Shown piece by piece: positions 25,785 through 34,654 of a DNA stretch of 64,000 bases; positions within the stretch are counted from its first letter, which is position 1, and the number at the start of each line of letters is the position of its first letter. This DNA comes from Ignavibacteriales bacterium. Its GTDB lineage: Bacteria > Bacteroidota > Ignavibacteria > Ignavibacteriales > Ignavibacteriaceae. The position numbers and the translations under genes were made by a program. Location: the NCBI GenBank assembly GCA_020061465.1, contig JAGUYG010000004.1, positions 1-64,000 on the forward strand, given 5' to 3'. The notes under the pieces are model-generated. The model was not told where the DNA came from. It worked only from the letters and a program-made list of their open reading frames with translations, and did not search any database.

Positions 25785-26282
25785 TTATGGTCTGTTCGGC
25801 GGAGTTGGAAAGCTGCTTACCGGCGGCGTGGATGAATCACTGCTGCTCTTTTTACCCAATACGAGAACAGCCGCCGTACCGCCAACTAAAGCGGCACCGC
25901 CGACAAACACATACCAGGGGACTCCGCCCCCTTCTACTATTTCTTTGGCAGTTACATCAAAATAAAAATCTTCACCGTCAAGCATCGCTTCTTCATCGGG
26001 AAGTAACGTCCAAACGATTCTGCATTTTTTATTTGCAAAATTTCCGGTTCCGATGTCTCCGCTTAAATCCTCCGGAACTAAGTTAAATCGAGAATCGCTT
26101 GTCCGCTTTAACACAATTCCGATTTCATATTCTTTGGCGTAGTCGCCTTTAAACTCATAGTAAATAAAAATTTTACCTTCAGAATAATCGAAGTTGGCTT
26201 GAATTTTTTCTTGTGCGGTTATCGCTCTGCTTAAAATCAGAACCGTAAAGCAGAACAAAATTTTAAATGAAATTTTCGTCAT
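25785..26282 (-). CDS. Small exported protein with C-terminal membrane anchor
   Basis: 165 aa. It has a signal peptide (LFCFTVLILSRAITAQ), a beta-rich domain (KIQANFDYSEGKIFIYYEF, YEIGIVLKR), and near residues 120-145 a glycine/alanine-rich hydrophobic helix (WYVFVGGAALVGGTAAVLVL) followed by a Ser/Pro tail. It is probably anchored in the inner membrane with the domain in the periplasm. I do not recognise the family. It lies between the papain-like and caspase-like peptidase genes (24 and 20-base gaps), so it is likely part of their complex, perhaps a scaffold or adaptor; that is inference only. Confidence 0.8.
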   Translation of the reverse strand: MTKISFKILFCFTVLILSRAITAQEKIQANFDYSEGKIFIYYEFKGDYAKEYEIGIVLKRTSDSRFNLVPEDLSGDIGTGNFANKKCRIVWTLLPDEEAMLDGEDFYFDVTAKEIVEGGGVPWYVFVGGAALVGGTAAVLVLGKKSSSDSSTPPVSSFPTPPNRP

Positions 26283-26306
26283 TTTTAATCTCCGAATATT
26301 TTAGAA

Positions 26307-27671
26307 TCATTCTAAGTGATTTATTTCTATTAAAATTGGTACGACTGATTTTCCTTTGCTGCGCGCCTTGAAACTAATTACATCGGATGATTGGAAATCA
26401 ATGTTTGCTTGATCAACTGTTTTATTGCCTAAAACTTTTATAAGACGTTCCCAAAACGTTCCTTCTTCCGATTCAACTTTCATCATAATATCTTTTAGAT
26501 CGAGACTCTCCTTTGAATAAAGAAAACAATAGTAAGAAACTCCCGATGTTTCATCCAACATGTTGTAGCTTTCTTCATCGGGAATTGCAACATTGTTTTG
26601 CCGGTAAGGAAGATAAGCGATCATTCTCTCGTCTAACGGAAATATTTGATACGTTTTGAATGTCAAGTCTGAACTGAATGCATAAACATAAGCCGGTTCG
26701 TTGTTTGAAATTCGCAGTTCGAAAAGAGTTCCGGCGTGATACGGATTTTTCATAGAAAAGTATTGACCGTTGAAAGTAACTTCCATTGCATCGCCATTGC
26801 TTTCGCGAAATTGCAAAGTGCCCGAAAGGTCCGGAATCTCCGGGTCGGGTTGAGATTTATCTATCATCTCAAAGGCATACTTACAGAAGAAATCGAAATC
26901 AGAGTAGCGAATCCATACAAAGCCATCTTTTCCCCAATAAGATCCCCAGCTATTTATAAGTTCAAACGATCCATCAAACTTTTTATCATCATAACCTATT
27001 ACTGTCATCCCATGACCTCTGCCCCAATTTTTATAATCGCCTTCTTGCGGCGTCCACACCTCTTCGGAATAACTGAATGAAGGCGGGCAATCGAAGGCTA
27101 TCACAATAGGTCTGCCTTCCGCTAAGCTTTTCTTAACGTACTTGGTTTTTTCAACCGTTCTTGCGGATGCAATTTCCCTGTATTCAATAATGCGGTAATT
27201 AATTGCCCTTAACTTATCCGAATCGGTTACTTCCCGTTCGCATTCATAACCGAATTCATCTAACTTTGCTGCGCCTTGGTCTCTAACAACATCTAATGCA
27301 TCAACAAGCGATGTTCCGGCATCGCAGCCCTTAACCATTCTTATTTGATTATAGACATACGAAGGGGAGAATGAATTTTCATCGATTATGTCTCCCAACC
27401 AATCATTTCGGATTGCTTCTAAAATTGTTCTTCCGGCATAAGCAGTTGCCCATCCCGCGCATGTTCCATAAGGTCCCTGGCTTTTTGGTGTAGGCGCATA
27501 TTTTTTAAGTGAAGCCGATGAAGGAAGATCGGCATAATCGCCGCGCATGAGGATTGCAGCAGTAGGACTATTTGCATATAGACTATCGTCCAGCAATAAA
27601 CCCATTCCGAATTCCTGCGGGTAAATATTAATGAGTAATAAAAAGAATATGATGGATAATTTGTTTATCAT
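26307..27671 (-). CDS. Exported papain-fold (C1) peptidase with DUF4384-like tail
   Basis: 454 aa with a signal peptide (IIFFLLLINIYPQ). The C1A catalytic set is complete: oxyanion Q65 and nucleophile C71 in SQGPYGTCAGWA, H220 in GRGHGMTVIGY, N240 in INSWGSYWG. Residues 280-454 form a beta-rich domain resembling DUF4384 (AYVYAFSSDLTFKTYQIFP, then proline-rich and VAIPDEESY), often found with surface or signalling proteins. No long pro-region is evident. It should be a periplasmic or surface cysteine peptidase. It lies 7 bases after the FecR-like gene and 24 before the small anchored protein, in the middle of the operon. Confidence 0.9.
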   Translation of the reverse strand: MINKLSIIFFLLLINIYPQEFGMGLLLDDSLYANSPTAAILMRGDYADLPSSASLKKYAPTPKSQGPYGTCAGWATAYAGRTILEAIRNDWLGDIIDENSFSPSYVYNQIRMVKGCDAGTSLVDALDVVRDQGAAKLDEFGYECEREVTDSDKLRAINYRIIEYREIASARTVEKTKYVKKSLAEGRPIVIAFDCPPSFSYSEEVWTPQEGDYKNWGRGHGMTVIGYDDKKFDGSFELINSWGSYWGKDGFVWIRYSDFDFFCKYAFEMIDKSQPDPEIPDLSGTLQFRESNGDAMEVTFNGQYFSMKNPYHAGTLFELRISNNEPAYVYAFSSDLTFKTYQIFPLDERMIAYLPYRQNNVAIPDEESYNMLDETSGVSYYCFLYSKESLDLKDIMMKVESEEGTFWERLIKVLGNKTVDQANIDFQSSDVISFKARSKGKSVVPILIEINHLE

Positions 27672-27678
27672 AGTTTAC

Positions 27679-28632
27679 TCACTGTTCTTTGTTATTATCT
27701 TGCAATAATTCGGCGGTTCTTACAAATAACTTGTTCTTGAGTAAAAATTTTGCGAACAGTTTTTTGTATTCCTCCGATTGAGGCGCCAACACATGTACTC
27801 TTTCAAATTGTTCTAAAGCGTAATTGTTTAAATCATTGTTTTCATAAAAGCCTGCAAGCGCTAATAAATTAAATGGAGTTATATTCGGTCCCATTTCATC
27901 ATTTATCAATTTTAAAGTATCTATTATCGAATATTTAATTTCATCCGAAAGAAAAATAACTGTGTTTGTATCGGATGTTACTTGAGAATTATTTTTATCC
28001 GCAATGAACCACTTATAAGCTATATCTTTACTCAGATTGAGTGATGAAGAATTTAATGTATAGATAGTATCGTTCACTAAATCCATATATATCAATGCGC
28101 CGTCACTATTCAATATACTTAATACATATTGCGCTGACTGCGGATAACTGTACCAGGAAAGCTTGATCGCCGAATCCATTATTTTAGTGAAGGCTGGTAT
28201 GGCACATTCTATATGATTGGGTTTTACTCTAACAACCGCCGCAATTGTTTTCATCTCCTTCTTTACGGATTTATCTTTAATAATTTCCTGAGCAACAAAG
28301 TTCGCAAATTTTTGTGTGACTGACTTTTTTGTTTCATTGATATTTCTCTCAAGTTCTGGAATATCAAAAGTTCCTTCGCTTAGAAGCTCCATTGTCCTGC
28401 CGTCTTTGTACATCAAGGCAGTGTAGCTGTTTTTATCCAAACGGATTCTGTAATTCCGGTTTAAGCTTTCGCCTATATGAATCTGATGCCAATTTTGAGA
28501 AGGAAGCGTACATCCATAAACCTTGCCGGAATACGTTAAGATTTTAAATAATTCTTGCTGTGCTAACGCTGTTATGCTAAATAAAAAAACAAGTACAATT
28601 AGTAGAAATATTTTTAAACGCTCATTATTCAT
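27679..28632 (-). CDS. FecR-like exported protein
   Basis: 317 aa with a signal peptide or N-terminal membrane anchor (FLLIVLVFLFSITALAQ). Residues 25-95 have a FecR-like beta pattern (LTYSGKVYG, IHIGESLNRNYRIRLDKNSY, MELLSEGTFDIP). The middle is beta-rich (a possible Ig-like fold near 140-215), and the last 80 residues are helical, TPR-like (LLALAGFYENNDLNNYALEQ). FecR-type domains usually pass or modulate envelope signals; pairs of CHASE2 and FecR genes are a known arrangement. Twelve bases separate it from the CHASE2 gene upstream. Role in the operon is inferred. Confidence 0.75.
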   Translation of the reverse strand: MNNERLKIFLLIVLVFLFSITALAQQELFKILTYSGKVYGCTLPSQNWHQIHIGESLNRNYRIRLDKNSYTALMYKDGRTMELLSEGTFDIPELERNINETKKSVTQKFANFVAQEIIKDKSVKKEMKTIAAVVRVKPNHIECAIPAFTKIMDSAIKLSWYSYPQSAQYVLSILNSDGALIYMDLVNDTIYTLNSSSLNLSKDIAYKWFIADKNNSQVTSDTNTVIFLSDEIKYSIIDTLKLINDEMGPNITPFNLLALAGFYENNDLNNYALEQFERVHVLAPQSEEYKKLFAKFLLKNKLFVRTAELLQDNNKEQ

Positions 28633-28643
28633 TGCGGTCTGAT

Positions 28644-29828
28644 TTAATTTTCCAATGATGGAAATATTTTGCTTACAAAGTTTTGATAGAGTTCTAAGGC
28701 TGTTGCAGTAAGAACTATAACCGCAAGAGCCAATGTTAAATTTATTTTATAATTGAAGTGATGATAAATCATTACTCCGGCGAATAGATTAATTAAAGTT
28801 ATCAGCAATATGTAAATTTTAGTTAAAGCTCCGAACCAATCCTTATAATTGCTCTTCAGATTGTGAATTATAAAGGCACTGACATAGCTAAGAATAAACG
28901 CAAACACGATGCTCATCCATGTGGGCATATTGTCAACATAATTTTTTCTGAGTATCATCGAAAGGATGTTTGCGTGAATAACAACCCCGTACATATCCGG
29001 GAAAGATTTACCGGCATACCTTTCATTCAACGGAGTAAAATAAATATCCTCAAGAGTTTTATTGTTTAGATCTGTTCCCATAAAACCTATCAGCACTATT
29101 TTATTTCTTAAGAATTCAAGATTCTCTTCGCCCGATAAAACCTGATCGGCATCGAGGTAATAGAATCTGTTAAAATTGCCTGTATAATTTATTTTTTCAA
29201 TTCCTTTCTGCCGGTTCATCAAGTACCGGTAAGCATCGGTATCATATATTTCAACAACCTTTGAAGCCAAAGCAGGAATAATGGATCCGTTTACTTTTGA
29301 TAACGGTCTAAAATCTCTTATGGTTTTAAAGCTCACCTTATCATCATTCGGAAGGTTCGCAAAACCGTTTGTAGAATATTTACTGAAAAGACTTAATGAG
29401 GTTATAAGTGTATCATAGGTATCATTCGTTTCATCAAATTTATCCAATTTACTTACCAGCACTAAATTATTGCATTTGGAAAAAGCGTCTGCTAAAACGG
29501 AATCGCAGAAGCTTTCTTTTTCTTCCTGAAAAATTGCATCGATTGCTATTAAATAAGGATTATAAGAATTTATAACATTTATTTGATGAGCTATTTCCAG
29601 CCGTGAGAGATTGCCAATATTAACAAGAACGATGCTGGTATCTGCGGCAGGTTCTTCTCTAATTTTTGAGTAAACAATATCATAAACATCAAAATCGCTG
29701 ATAGCTTTTGCAACCGGATCGAGGAAAAGACAATTGAAAGGTATGAGCGACAATATTCCGATTAAAAGGAACATCATCAATGTTACTATTAAATATCTTA
29801 TGTGGTAGAAACTTTTCATACCTCTCAT
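28644..29828 (-). CDS. CHASE2-domain membrane sensor without output domain
   Basis: 394 aa. One membrane segment near residues 12-32, then a large extracytoplasmic CHASE2 domain (SIVLVNIGNLSRLEIAHQIN, LIAIDAIFQ, KIVLIGFMG, DMYGVVIHANILSMIL), then three membrane helices to the end. CHASE2 normally senses an unknown extracellular signal and drives a fused cyclase, kinase or phosphodiesterase; here nothing follows the last helix, so the signal must go to partner proteins. It is the first gene of the six-gene operon. A second possible start is the ATG three codons in (29819). Confidence in CHASE2 is high; partners are inferred from position. Confidence 0.9.
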   Translation of the reverse strand: MRGMKSFYHIRYLIVTLMMFLLIGILSLIPFNCLFLDPVAKAISDFDVYDIVYSKIREEPAADTSIVLVNIGNLSRLEIAHQINVINSYNPYLIAIDAIFQEEKESFCDSVLADAFSKCNNLVLVSKLDKFDETNDTYDTLITSLSLFSKYSTNGFANLPNDDKVSFKTIRDFRPLSKVNGSIIPALASKVVEIYDTDAYRYLMNRQKGIEKINYTGNFNRFYYLDADQVLSGEENLEFLRNKIVLIGFMGTDLNNKTLEDIYFTPLNERYAGKSFPDMYGVVIHANILSMILRKNYVDNMPTWMSIVFAFILSYVSAFIIHNLKSNYKDWFGALTKIYILLITLINLFAGVMIYHHFNYKINLTLALAVIVLTATALELYQNFVSKIFPSLEN

Positions 29829-29997
29829 AAATTCTTTAATAATATTGAGAATTAAATCGGAAAAGAATGATTAAAGCAGCAGAAATGTTGTAATGATCGG
29901 GAAGAAGTGTAGAAGAATCCGGGAACGTTTGAATAGCCCTCATATAAATCCCAATCTTTATTTATACAAAACTTAAATAAGATTTCTGCTTAAATCA

Positions 29998-30118
29998 ATG
30001 AGTCTTCTTTAAAAAGGTATTTTCATTTCCAAAGGATCGTTCCGAAAGGAAATGTTTCGATTAATAAGAATATTCAAATACAAAATTTCCAAAGAAAACC
30101 TTTTTGGATACACCTCAT
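29998..30118 (-). repeat. Dispersed repeat, copy B, with one palindromic element
   Basis: Reverse complement matches 19070-19240 once the palindromic elements are taken out. It carries an 18-bp element at 30028-30045 (TCCAAAGGATCGTTCCGA) where copy A has none. Confidence 0.8.
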
Positions 30119-30320
30119 TATATGAATAATTTGGTTTGCCAAACCCGAAGGGTTGATATTATTATAGAAGGGACAAAGAAAAAAAAATCAACTCCAAAGG
30201 AGTGATATTGAATAGTAAAAAATTATGAGAATAATGTCATCCCCAGGGGTTTATATTTCTTAAATCCGAAAACTTTTTCAAATGAACCTTCGATCAAATG
30301 AAATTCAACAGACTTGAAAA

Positions 30321-30446
30321 TTTTATAAATCCTCTATCCAAAGGATGCTGCGCACAATGTCAATTCGTACAAAACATCGTAGATGTTTAATTATTGTAGT
30401 CGGTTTCTAATAAAAAATTAGAAATCCTTGTAGAGGATTTATAAAA
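30321..30446. repeat. MITE-like element with 16-bp perfect terminal inverted repeats, copy 2
   Basis: Ends TTTTATAAATCCTCTA (30321-30336) and TAGAGGATTTATAAAA (30431-30446) are exact complements. Inside are a variant palindrome (30337-30354, TCCAAAGGATGCTGCGCA), ACATCGTAGATGT, ATTATTGTAGT and a hairpin TTCTAAT-AAAAA-ATTAGAA. At 126 bp with no open frame it fits a small non-autonomous element; no flanking target duplication is obvious. Confidence 0.7.
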
Positions 30447-30827
30447 TTCCATTGATTTTGCGCTCATCCCCCTCAGTAGTTGTATTTTATTTGTTTCTTG
30501 GCGAACCCCTTATCTTCTCCCCTTCCGGGAAGGGGAGAACGATACTCTTTAAAAGAAAAAGTAATACCGGAAGTTGTAAGAAAATCGGGAAATGTCATTT
30601 CGCCTGCCTGCACAAAGCTTCGTAATAGGCAGGCAAAATATCTTTAATGATCTCATGCATTCATGCACCCTACCGCTCCTTATTTCATTTAGTAATATCA
30701 ATTGAAAATAAAATTTTTCATTACGTATAACTTTCAACCTTTTCCATTTGATGAACTTGCCTTAACTTTGCAGAGGCGATTGATTGATTTATCTTACAAA
30801 AATCAGAAACTTACTTTAAGGAAACCG

Positions 30828-31172
30828 ATGAAAACTATTGACAAGATCGAATTAAACTCAAATCAGAAGAAGGCTCTTAACGAGCTCAATAAAAAACTTA
30901 AATCAAATTTTGATATTGTTGAGACCATCATTTTCGGTTCTGCAGCTAGGGGAGAAATGGATAGTGAATCGGATTTAGATCTGCTGATAGTTACCGCTAA
31001 AATTCTCGATAGAACAACGCGGCATCAAATTACCGACATTGTTTGCGAAATTAATTTAAAATACGATACTAACCTTTCGACGTTGGTTGTAGATAAAAAA
31101 TCCTGGGAAGAAGGCATATACTCGATACTGCCAATTCATGATGAAATACTTAAAGAAGGTGTTTTGTTATGA
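30828..31172 (+). CDS. MNT-type nucleotidyltransferase (antitoxin of MNT/HEPN pair)
   Basis: 114 aa from the ATG at 30828, preceded by AAGGAA; the longer open frame to 30702 lacks a site. The minimal nucleotidyltransferase motif GSAARGEMDSESDLDLLIV is complete (G37, S38, D49, D51). In MNT/HEPN systems this enzyme AMPylates or otherwise modifies the HEPN RNase to silence it. It overlaps the HEPN gene by 4 bases (ATGA), so the two are translated together. The pair is intact, in contrast to remnants of the same kind at 34183-34533. Confidence 0.88.
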   Translation: MKTIDKIELNSNQKKALNELNKKLKSNFDIVETIIFGSAARGEMDSESDLDLLIVTAKILDRTTRHQITDIVCEINLKYDTNLSTLVVDKKSWEEGIYSILPIHDEILKEGVLL

Positions 31173-31570
31173 ATATTTCCGAAAACCATTCACAAGTTGT
31201 ACGCTATTGGTGGAACAAAGCAGAACACAGTATTGAATCCGCACAGCGTGAGCTTGATGCCGGGGAACTCAGTTATGCAATGAATCGTATTTACTATTCT
31301 GTATTTTATGCGGTAAGTGCAGCTTTATTGGAACGCGGTTTAAGTTTCAAAAGGCATTCAGGTGTACGGCACACTTTTCATCGTGAATTTATTAAATCGG
31401 GTTTGATCGAATCAGAATGGGCTAAGTTTTATGATCGCTTATTCGAAGATCGTCAAGAAGGCGATTATATGGCATTAATTACTTTTGAGCGGGAATATGT
31501 CGAGAAGCAACTGATTAAAGGTAGAGAATTTCTTGAACAAATTCGTCCTTTTATAAATTCGCTCAAATAG
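31169..31570 (+). CDS. HEPN-domain protein (putative RNase toxin)
   Basis: 133 aa, all-helical. It has the HEPN pattern AEHSIESAQRELDAGELSYA then MNRIYYSVFYAVSAALLE, and RHSGVRHTFHREFI near the middle, followed by a long C-terminal helix. HEPN partners of MNT enzymes are RNases or RNA-binding toxins. The canonical RxxxxH is not unmistakable; RHTFH is the candidate. Length and coupling to the MNT gene fit a toxin-antitoxin system. Intact. Confidence 0.85.
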   Translation: MNISENHSQVVRYWWNKAEHSIESAQRELDAGELSYAMNRIYYSVFYAVSAALLERGLSFKRHSGVRHTFHREFIKSGLIESEWAKFYDRLFEDRQEGDYMALITFEREYVEKQLIKGREFLEQIRPFINSLK

Positions 31571-31710
31571 TTCAGCAAGCAATAAAGAAGTCTGATCGAT
31601 TTACTTTGCTTGTTAATCTTCCTTTTCCATTTCCCAAACTTGCCTTAACTTTACAGTAAAATTAATTTAATACCTCAAATGCAAGTTTAACAACAATTTA
31701 AGGAAGCATC

Positions 31711-34092
31711 GTGCTCAATAAAGTATTACTCTATATTCTATTAACGCTAACTACAGCCACTCCTCAGGTTATTTCCGATCTAATTCAACCTGTAAATCTT
31801 CAACAAGATGAAACGACGAAAGTTTTAATCAGCGACATGTTTTACTCTGAAGACTATTCGATTGAATTCCTCCCCGATACGCATGTATATGTAACATTCG
31901 ATGCAAAAGCAAATGAAATATTTTTCACTCCCAAAAATAATTTTTCGGGAATTGGTCTTGTCTCCTTTAAGTTAAATAATGAGCAGTATGAAATTCCTAT
32001 TAAGCTTATCAAAAGAAAAAAATATCTATTTACTTATAAACCCAATCCCGAAGATCGGCAAGTAAATCTTTTCGGTCAGTTCAATAGCTGGGATCGTTCT
32101 AATCTTCCGATGAAAGATGACAACGGCGACGGAGTGTTAGAGTTAAAAATTCCACTCGATGCGGGCAGATACGAATATAAATTTTATGTGGACGGTAAAG
32201 AATTGATTGACCCGGAAAATCCGGTAAAAGTATCTAATGGTATGGGCGATTTTAATTCGGTAAGAATAATTGAAGAAGAACCTTCGGCTAAAATATTTAT
32301 TCATGTTTTAAGTGCGGAAAAAACAAGCGATGCATTGATGCTTAAGTTTTATCTTGAACACCCGGATAAAAGTTTTAATGTAAGCAAACAAGATATTACA
32401 GCTCTATTCGATAACCGCAGCTATCCATCAGAGAATATCAGCCTAAACGGAAAAGAAATAACTCTTACTGTTAAAGGAGAAATGTTAGATGGAAATCACT
32501 CAATAAGAATTGCAGTTAGCTTATCAGGAAACGTTTCGAATATTCAAACAGTAAAGATACAGAACGGTAATGTAGCCGGTTCAAACAAATACCGAACTTT
32601 AAATGATCAAATAATCTATGCATTAATGATCGATAGGTTTAAAAACGGCGATACTTCGAACGATGCACCGATTGCACACGATTCGCTATTCTTTCCGGCA
32701 AATTATCAGGGCGGAGATCTGCAGGGCATTATCGATAAAATTGAAGAAGGATATTTTAGTTCGCTTGGAGTTAATACTCTTTGGGTATCGCCGGTGATCG
32801 AAAATACTAATAATGCATATCGAGAATATCCGCCGCCGCATCGTTACTACTCAGGGTACCACGGTTACTGGCCTGTTCACCCGACAAACGTTGAAGAAAA
32901 ATTCGGCAACATGGAATTGCTGAAGAAGCTTGTTAAAACTGCTAATGCAGATGAATTGAAAGTGCTGTTAGATTTTGTGGCTAATCATGTTCACATAGAG
33001 CATCCGTTTTGGGCAGAGCACAGGGATTGGTTCGGCACACTCGAATTGCCCGACGGAAGAAAAAATTTGCGCCTTTGGGATGAACACAGATTAACCACCT
33101 GGTTCGAACCTTATATGCCTTCATTCGATTATGTTAGTTCTACAGAAGCGCTTGAGTATATGACCGACAATGCGGTTTGGTGGTTAAAAGAATCCGGTGC
33201 GGATGGCTTCAGACACGATGCGGTTAAACATGTTCCCAATGAGTTTTGGCGGCTGCTTACTAAAAAGCTGAAAAGCGAAATTGAAATCCCCGAACAGAAA
33301 AGAGTTTATCAAATCGGTGAAACTTTCGGAGGAATTGACCTAATAAACTCTTATGTTAATAACGGACAGCTAAATGCGCAGTTCAACTTTAATCTTTATG
33401 ATGTTGCATTACCGACTTTCCTTGATGACAGCGCTTCGTTCAAGATGCTTGATTATCAAATGCAAAAAAGTTTTCAGGTTTTTGGATTTATCAATTTAAT
33501 GGGAAACATATTAAGCAGTCACGATAAAATTCGCTACATGGCTTATGCAGACGGCGATCTTGAAATAAATGACAGCAGAGCAGGAGAAATTGCATGGACA
33601 AATCCGCCGCAGGTTGATAATCCTTCAAGTTATGATAAATTGAAAATCCACCTTGCTTATTTACTTACAATTCCCGGAATCCCTGTAATTTATTACGGTG
33701 ATGAATTCGGCATGACAGGAGTTGCTGATCCGGATAACAGAAGAATGATGAGATTCAACGATCAATTAAACAAATATGAAAAGCAAACTCTGATGGAAGT
33801 AAGCAAATTGATTCACATTAGGAAAGATCATCCGGCTTTGCGTTACGGTGATTTCTTTACTTTGCAAGCCGACAAAAATATTTATGCTTATTTACGCTCG
33901 GATATGAATGAAAGAATACTAACAATCGTCAATAAAAGTTCAAAAGAACAAAACCTGGAATACATTCTTCCGGGAATGTATAAAGTAAGTAAAGTAAAAG
34001 ATATTATCAGCGGAAGAGAGTTTGAGGTTAATAACAACAAACTAAATCTAAATGTTGGTGGAATTGGATATTTGATTTTAAAGCTGGAGTAG
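31711..34092 (+). CDS. Secreted GH13 alpha-amylase-family enzyme
   Basis: 793 aa from GTG with AAGGAA upstream. Signal peptide (VLLYILLTLTTATPQ). Residues 105-190 form an AMPK-type carbohydrate-binding E-set module (VNLFGQFNSWDR, GRYEYKFYVDGK), with another beta domain to about 290. The GH13 barrel has nucleophile D503 (DGFRHDAVKH), acid/base E537 (YQIGETF) and D605 (LSSHDKIRY), with LDFVANHVHIEHPFW as region I; a C-terminal beta domain ends it. It should hydrolyse alpha-glucans such as starch, pullulan or cyclodextrins outside the cytoplasm. No transport genes lie beside it. Confidence 0.93.
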   Translation: MLNKVLLYILLTLTTATPQVISDLIQPVNLQQDETTKVLISDMFYSEDYSIEFLPDTHVYVTFDAKANEIFFTPKNNFSGIGLVSFKLNNEQYEIPIKLIKRKKYLFTYKPNPEDRQVNLFGQFNSWDRSNLPMKDDNGDGVLELKIPLDAGRYEYKFYVDGKELIDPENPVKVSNGMGDFNSVRIIEEEPSAKIFIHVLSAEKTSDALMLKFYLEHPDKSFNVSKQDITALFDNRSYPSENISLNGKEITLTVKGEMLDGNHSIRIAVSLSGNVSNIQTVKIQNGNVAGSNKYRTLNDQIIYALMIDRFKNGDTSNDAPIAHDSLFFPANYQGGDLQGIIDKIEEGYFSSLGVNTLWVSPVIENTNNAYREYPPPHRYYSGYHGYWPVHPTNVEEKFGNMELLKKLVKTANADELKVLLDFVANHVHIEHPFWAEHRDWFGTLELPDGRKNLRLWDEHRLTTWFEPYMPSFDYVSSTEALEYMTDNAVWWLKESGADGFRHDAVKHVPNEFWRLLTKKLKSEIEIPEQKRVYQIGETFGGIDLINSYVNNGQLNAQFNFNLYDVALPTFLDDSASFKMLDYQMQKSFQVFGFINLMGNILSSHDKIRYMAYADGDLEINDSRAGEIAWTNPPQVDNPSSYDKLKIHLAYLLTIPGIPVIYYGDEFGMTGVADPDNRRMMRFNDQLNKYEKQTLMEVSKLIHIRKDHPALRYGDFFTLQADKNIYAYLRSDMNERILTIVNKSSKEQNLEYILPGMYKVSKVKDIISGREFEVNNNKLNLNVGGIGYLILKLE

Positions 34093-34182
34093 AATGTGTT
34101 TTTAAAAATAGAAATTTTGAATTTTTAATTCTTTTATTTTTGTTTGTAATAATTGTAAATAAATAAATCGATGAGGGAAAAA

Positions 34183-34472
34183 ATGAGCTGCCAAATTGAG
34201 GCGGTAGAGATACTTAAAAATGCAAAACCAAATCTGATATCTAAATATCCAATAAAAAACTCGCTGTTTTTGGATCTGTGAGCAGAAAAGAAGATAAGGA
34301 AGGCAGCGATATAGATATATTGGTTGAATTCGATCGCGCTGATGGGATGAAATTTATACATCTTTGCTCCGAACTTGAAAAGCTTTTGAATTAGAAGGTC
34401 GACCTGGTATCAAGAAACGGAATAAAAGAAAAGTACTTCAAAATAATTGAACCGGAGTTAATCTACGTTTAA
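34183..34472 (+). pseudogene. Decayed MNT-type nucleotidyltransferase gene
   Basis: Starts MSCQIEAVEILKNAKPNLIS, then needs a frame change near 34262 to read LAVFGSVSRKEDKEGSDIDI, LVEFDRADGMKFIHL and SELEKLLN, then an in-frame TAG (34393-34395), then KVDLVSRNGIKEKYFKIIEP and stop. The GSVSRKE...SDIDI motif is the nucleotidyltransferase site. One frameshift and one nonsense codon make it inactive. Confidence 0.8.
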
Positions 34473-34533
34473 GCGGTCAGATAAACTTTTGTTGGAAGAT
34501 ATATTAGAAGCAATGACATTTTTATGTCAGTAG
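34471..34533 (+). pseudogene. Remnant of a HEPN (DUF86/HepT-like) gene
   Basis: Reads KRSDKLLLEDILEAMTFLCQ then TAG, directly after the nucleotidyltransferase remnant. RSDKLLLEDILEA is the usual start of HepT-type HEPN proteins that pair with such MntA-type enzymes. Everything after about 20 codons is lost. Confidence 0.6.
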
Positions 34534-34654
34534 CAACTGAAGAAGCAAAAAAAATCATCACTCACCGTCTGCTTTAGCTGACGGATAAAGAAAGAGAAGA
34601 AAACCATCCCGGCTTTCCAAAGGATTTATGGATAGCCACAAAAGGAATATTATT

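Larger units (their letters stand above)
29829..30827. other. Large intergenic repeat region upstream of the CHASE2 operon
   Basis: No convincing gene; the minus-strand frame at 30549-30737 is repeat sequence. It contains copy B of the dispersed repeat (29998-30118) with one palindrome (30028-30045), two small units of the form palindrome plus GATATT (about 30143-30171 and 30191-30219), the MITE-like element 30321-30446, a GGGGAAGGGG-type hairpin near 30515-30540, and a TGTCATTTCGCCTGCCTG repeat near 30595. The operon promoter must lie near 29830-29990. Confidence 0.65.

Noticed and set aside
30549-30737. 62-codon minus-strand open frame
   Set aside because: Repeat-derived and overlapping the start region of the MNT gene.
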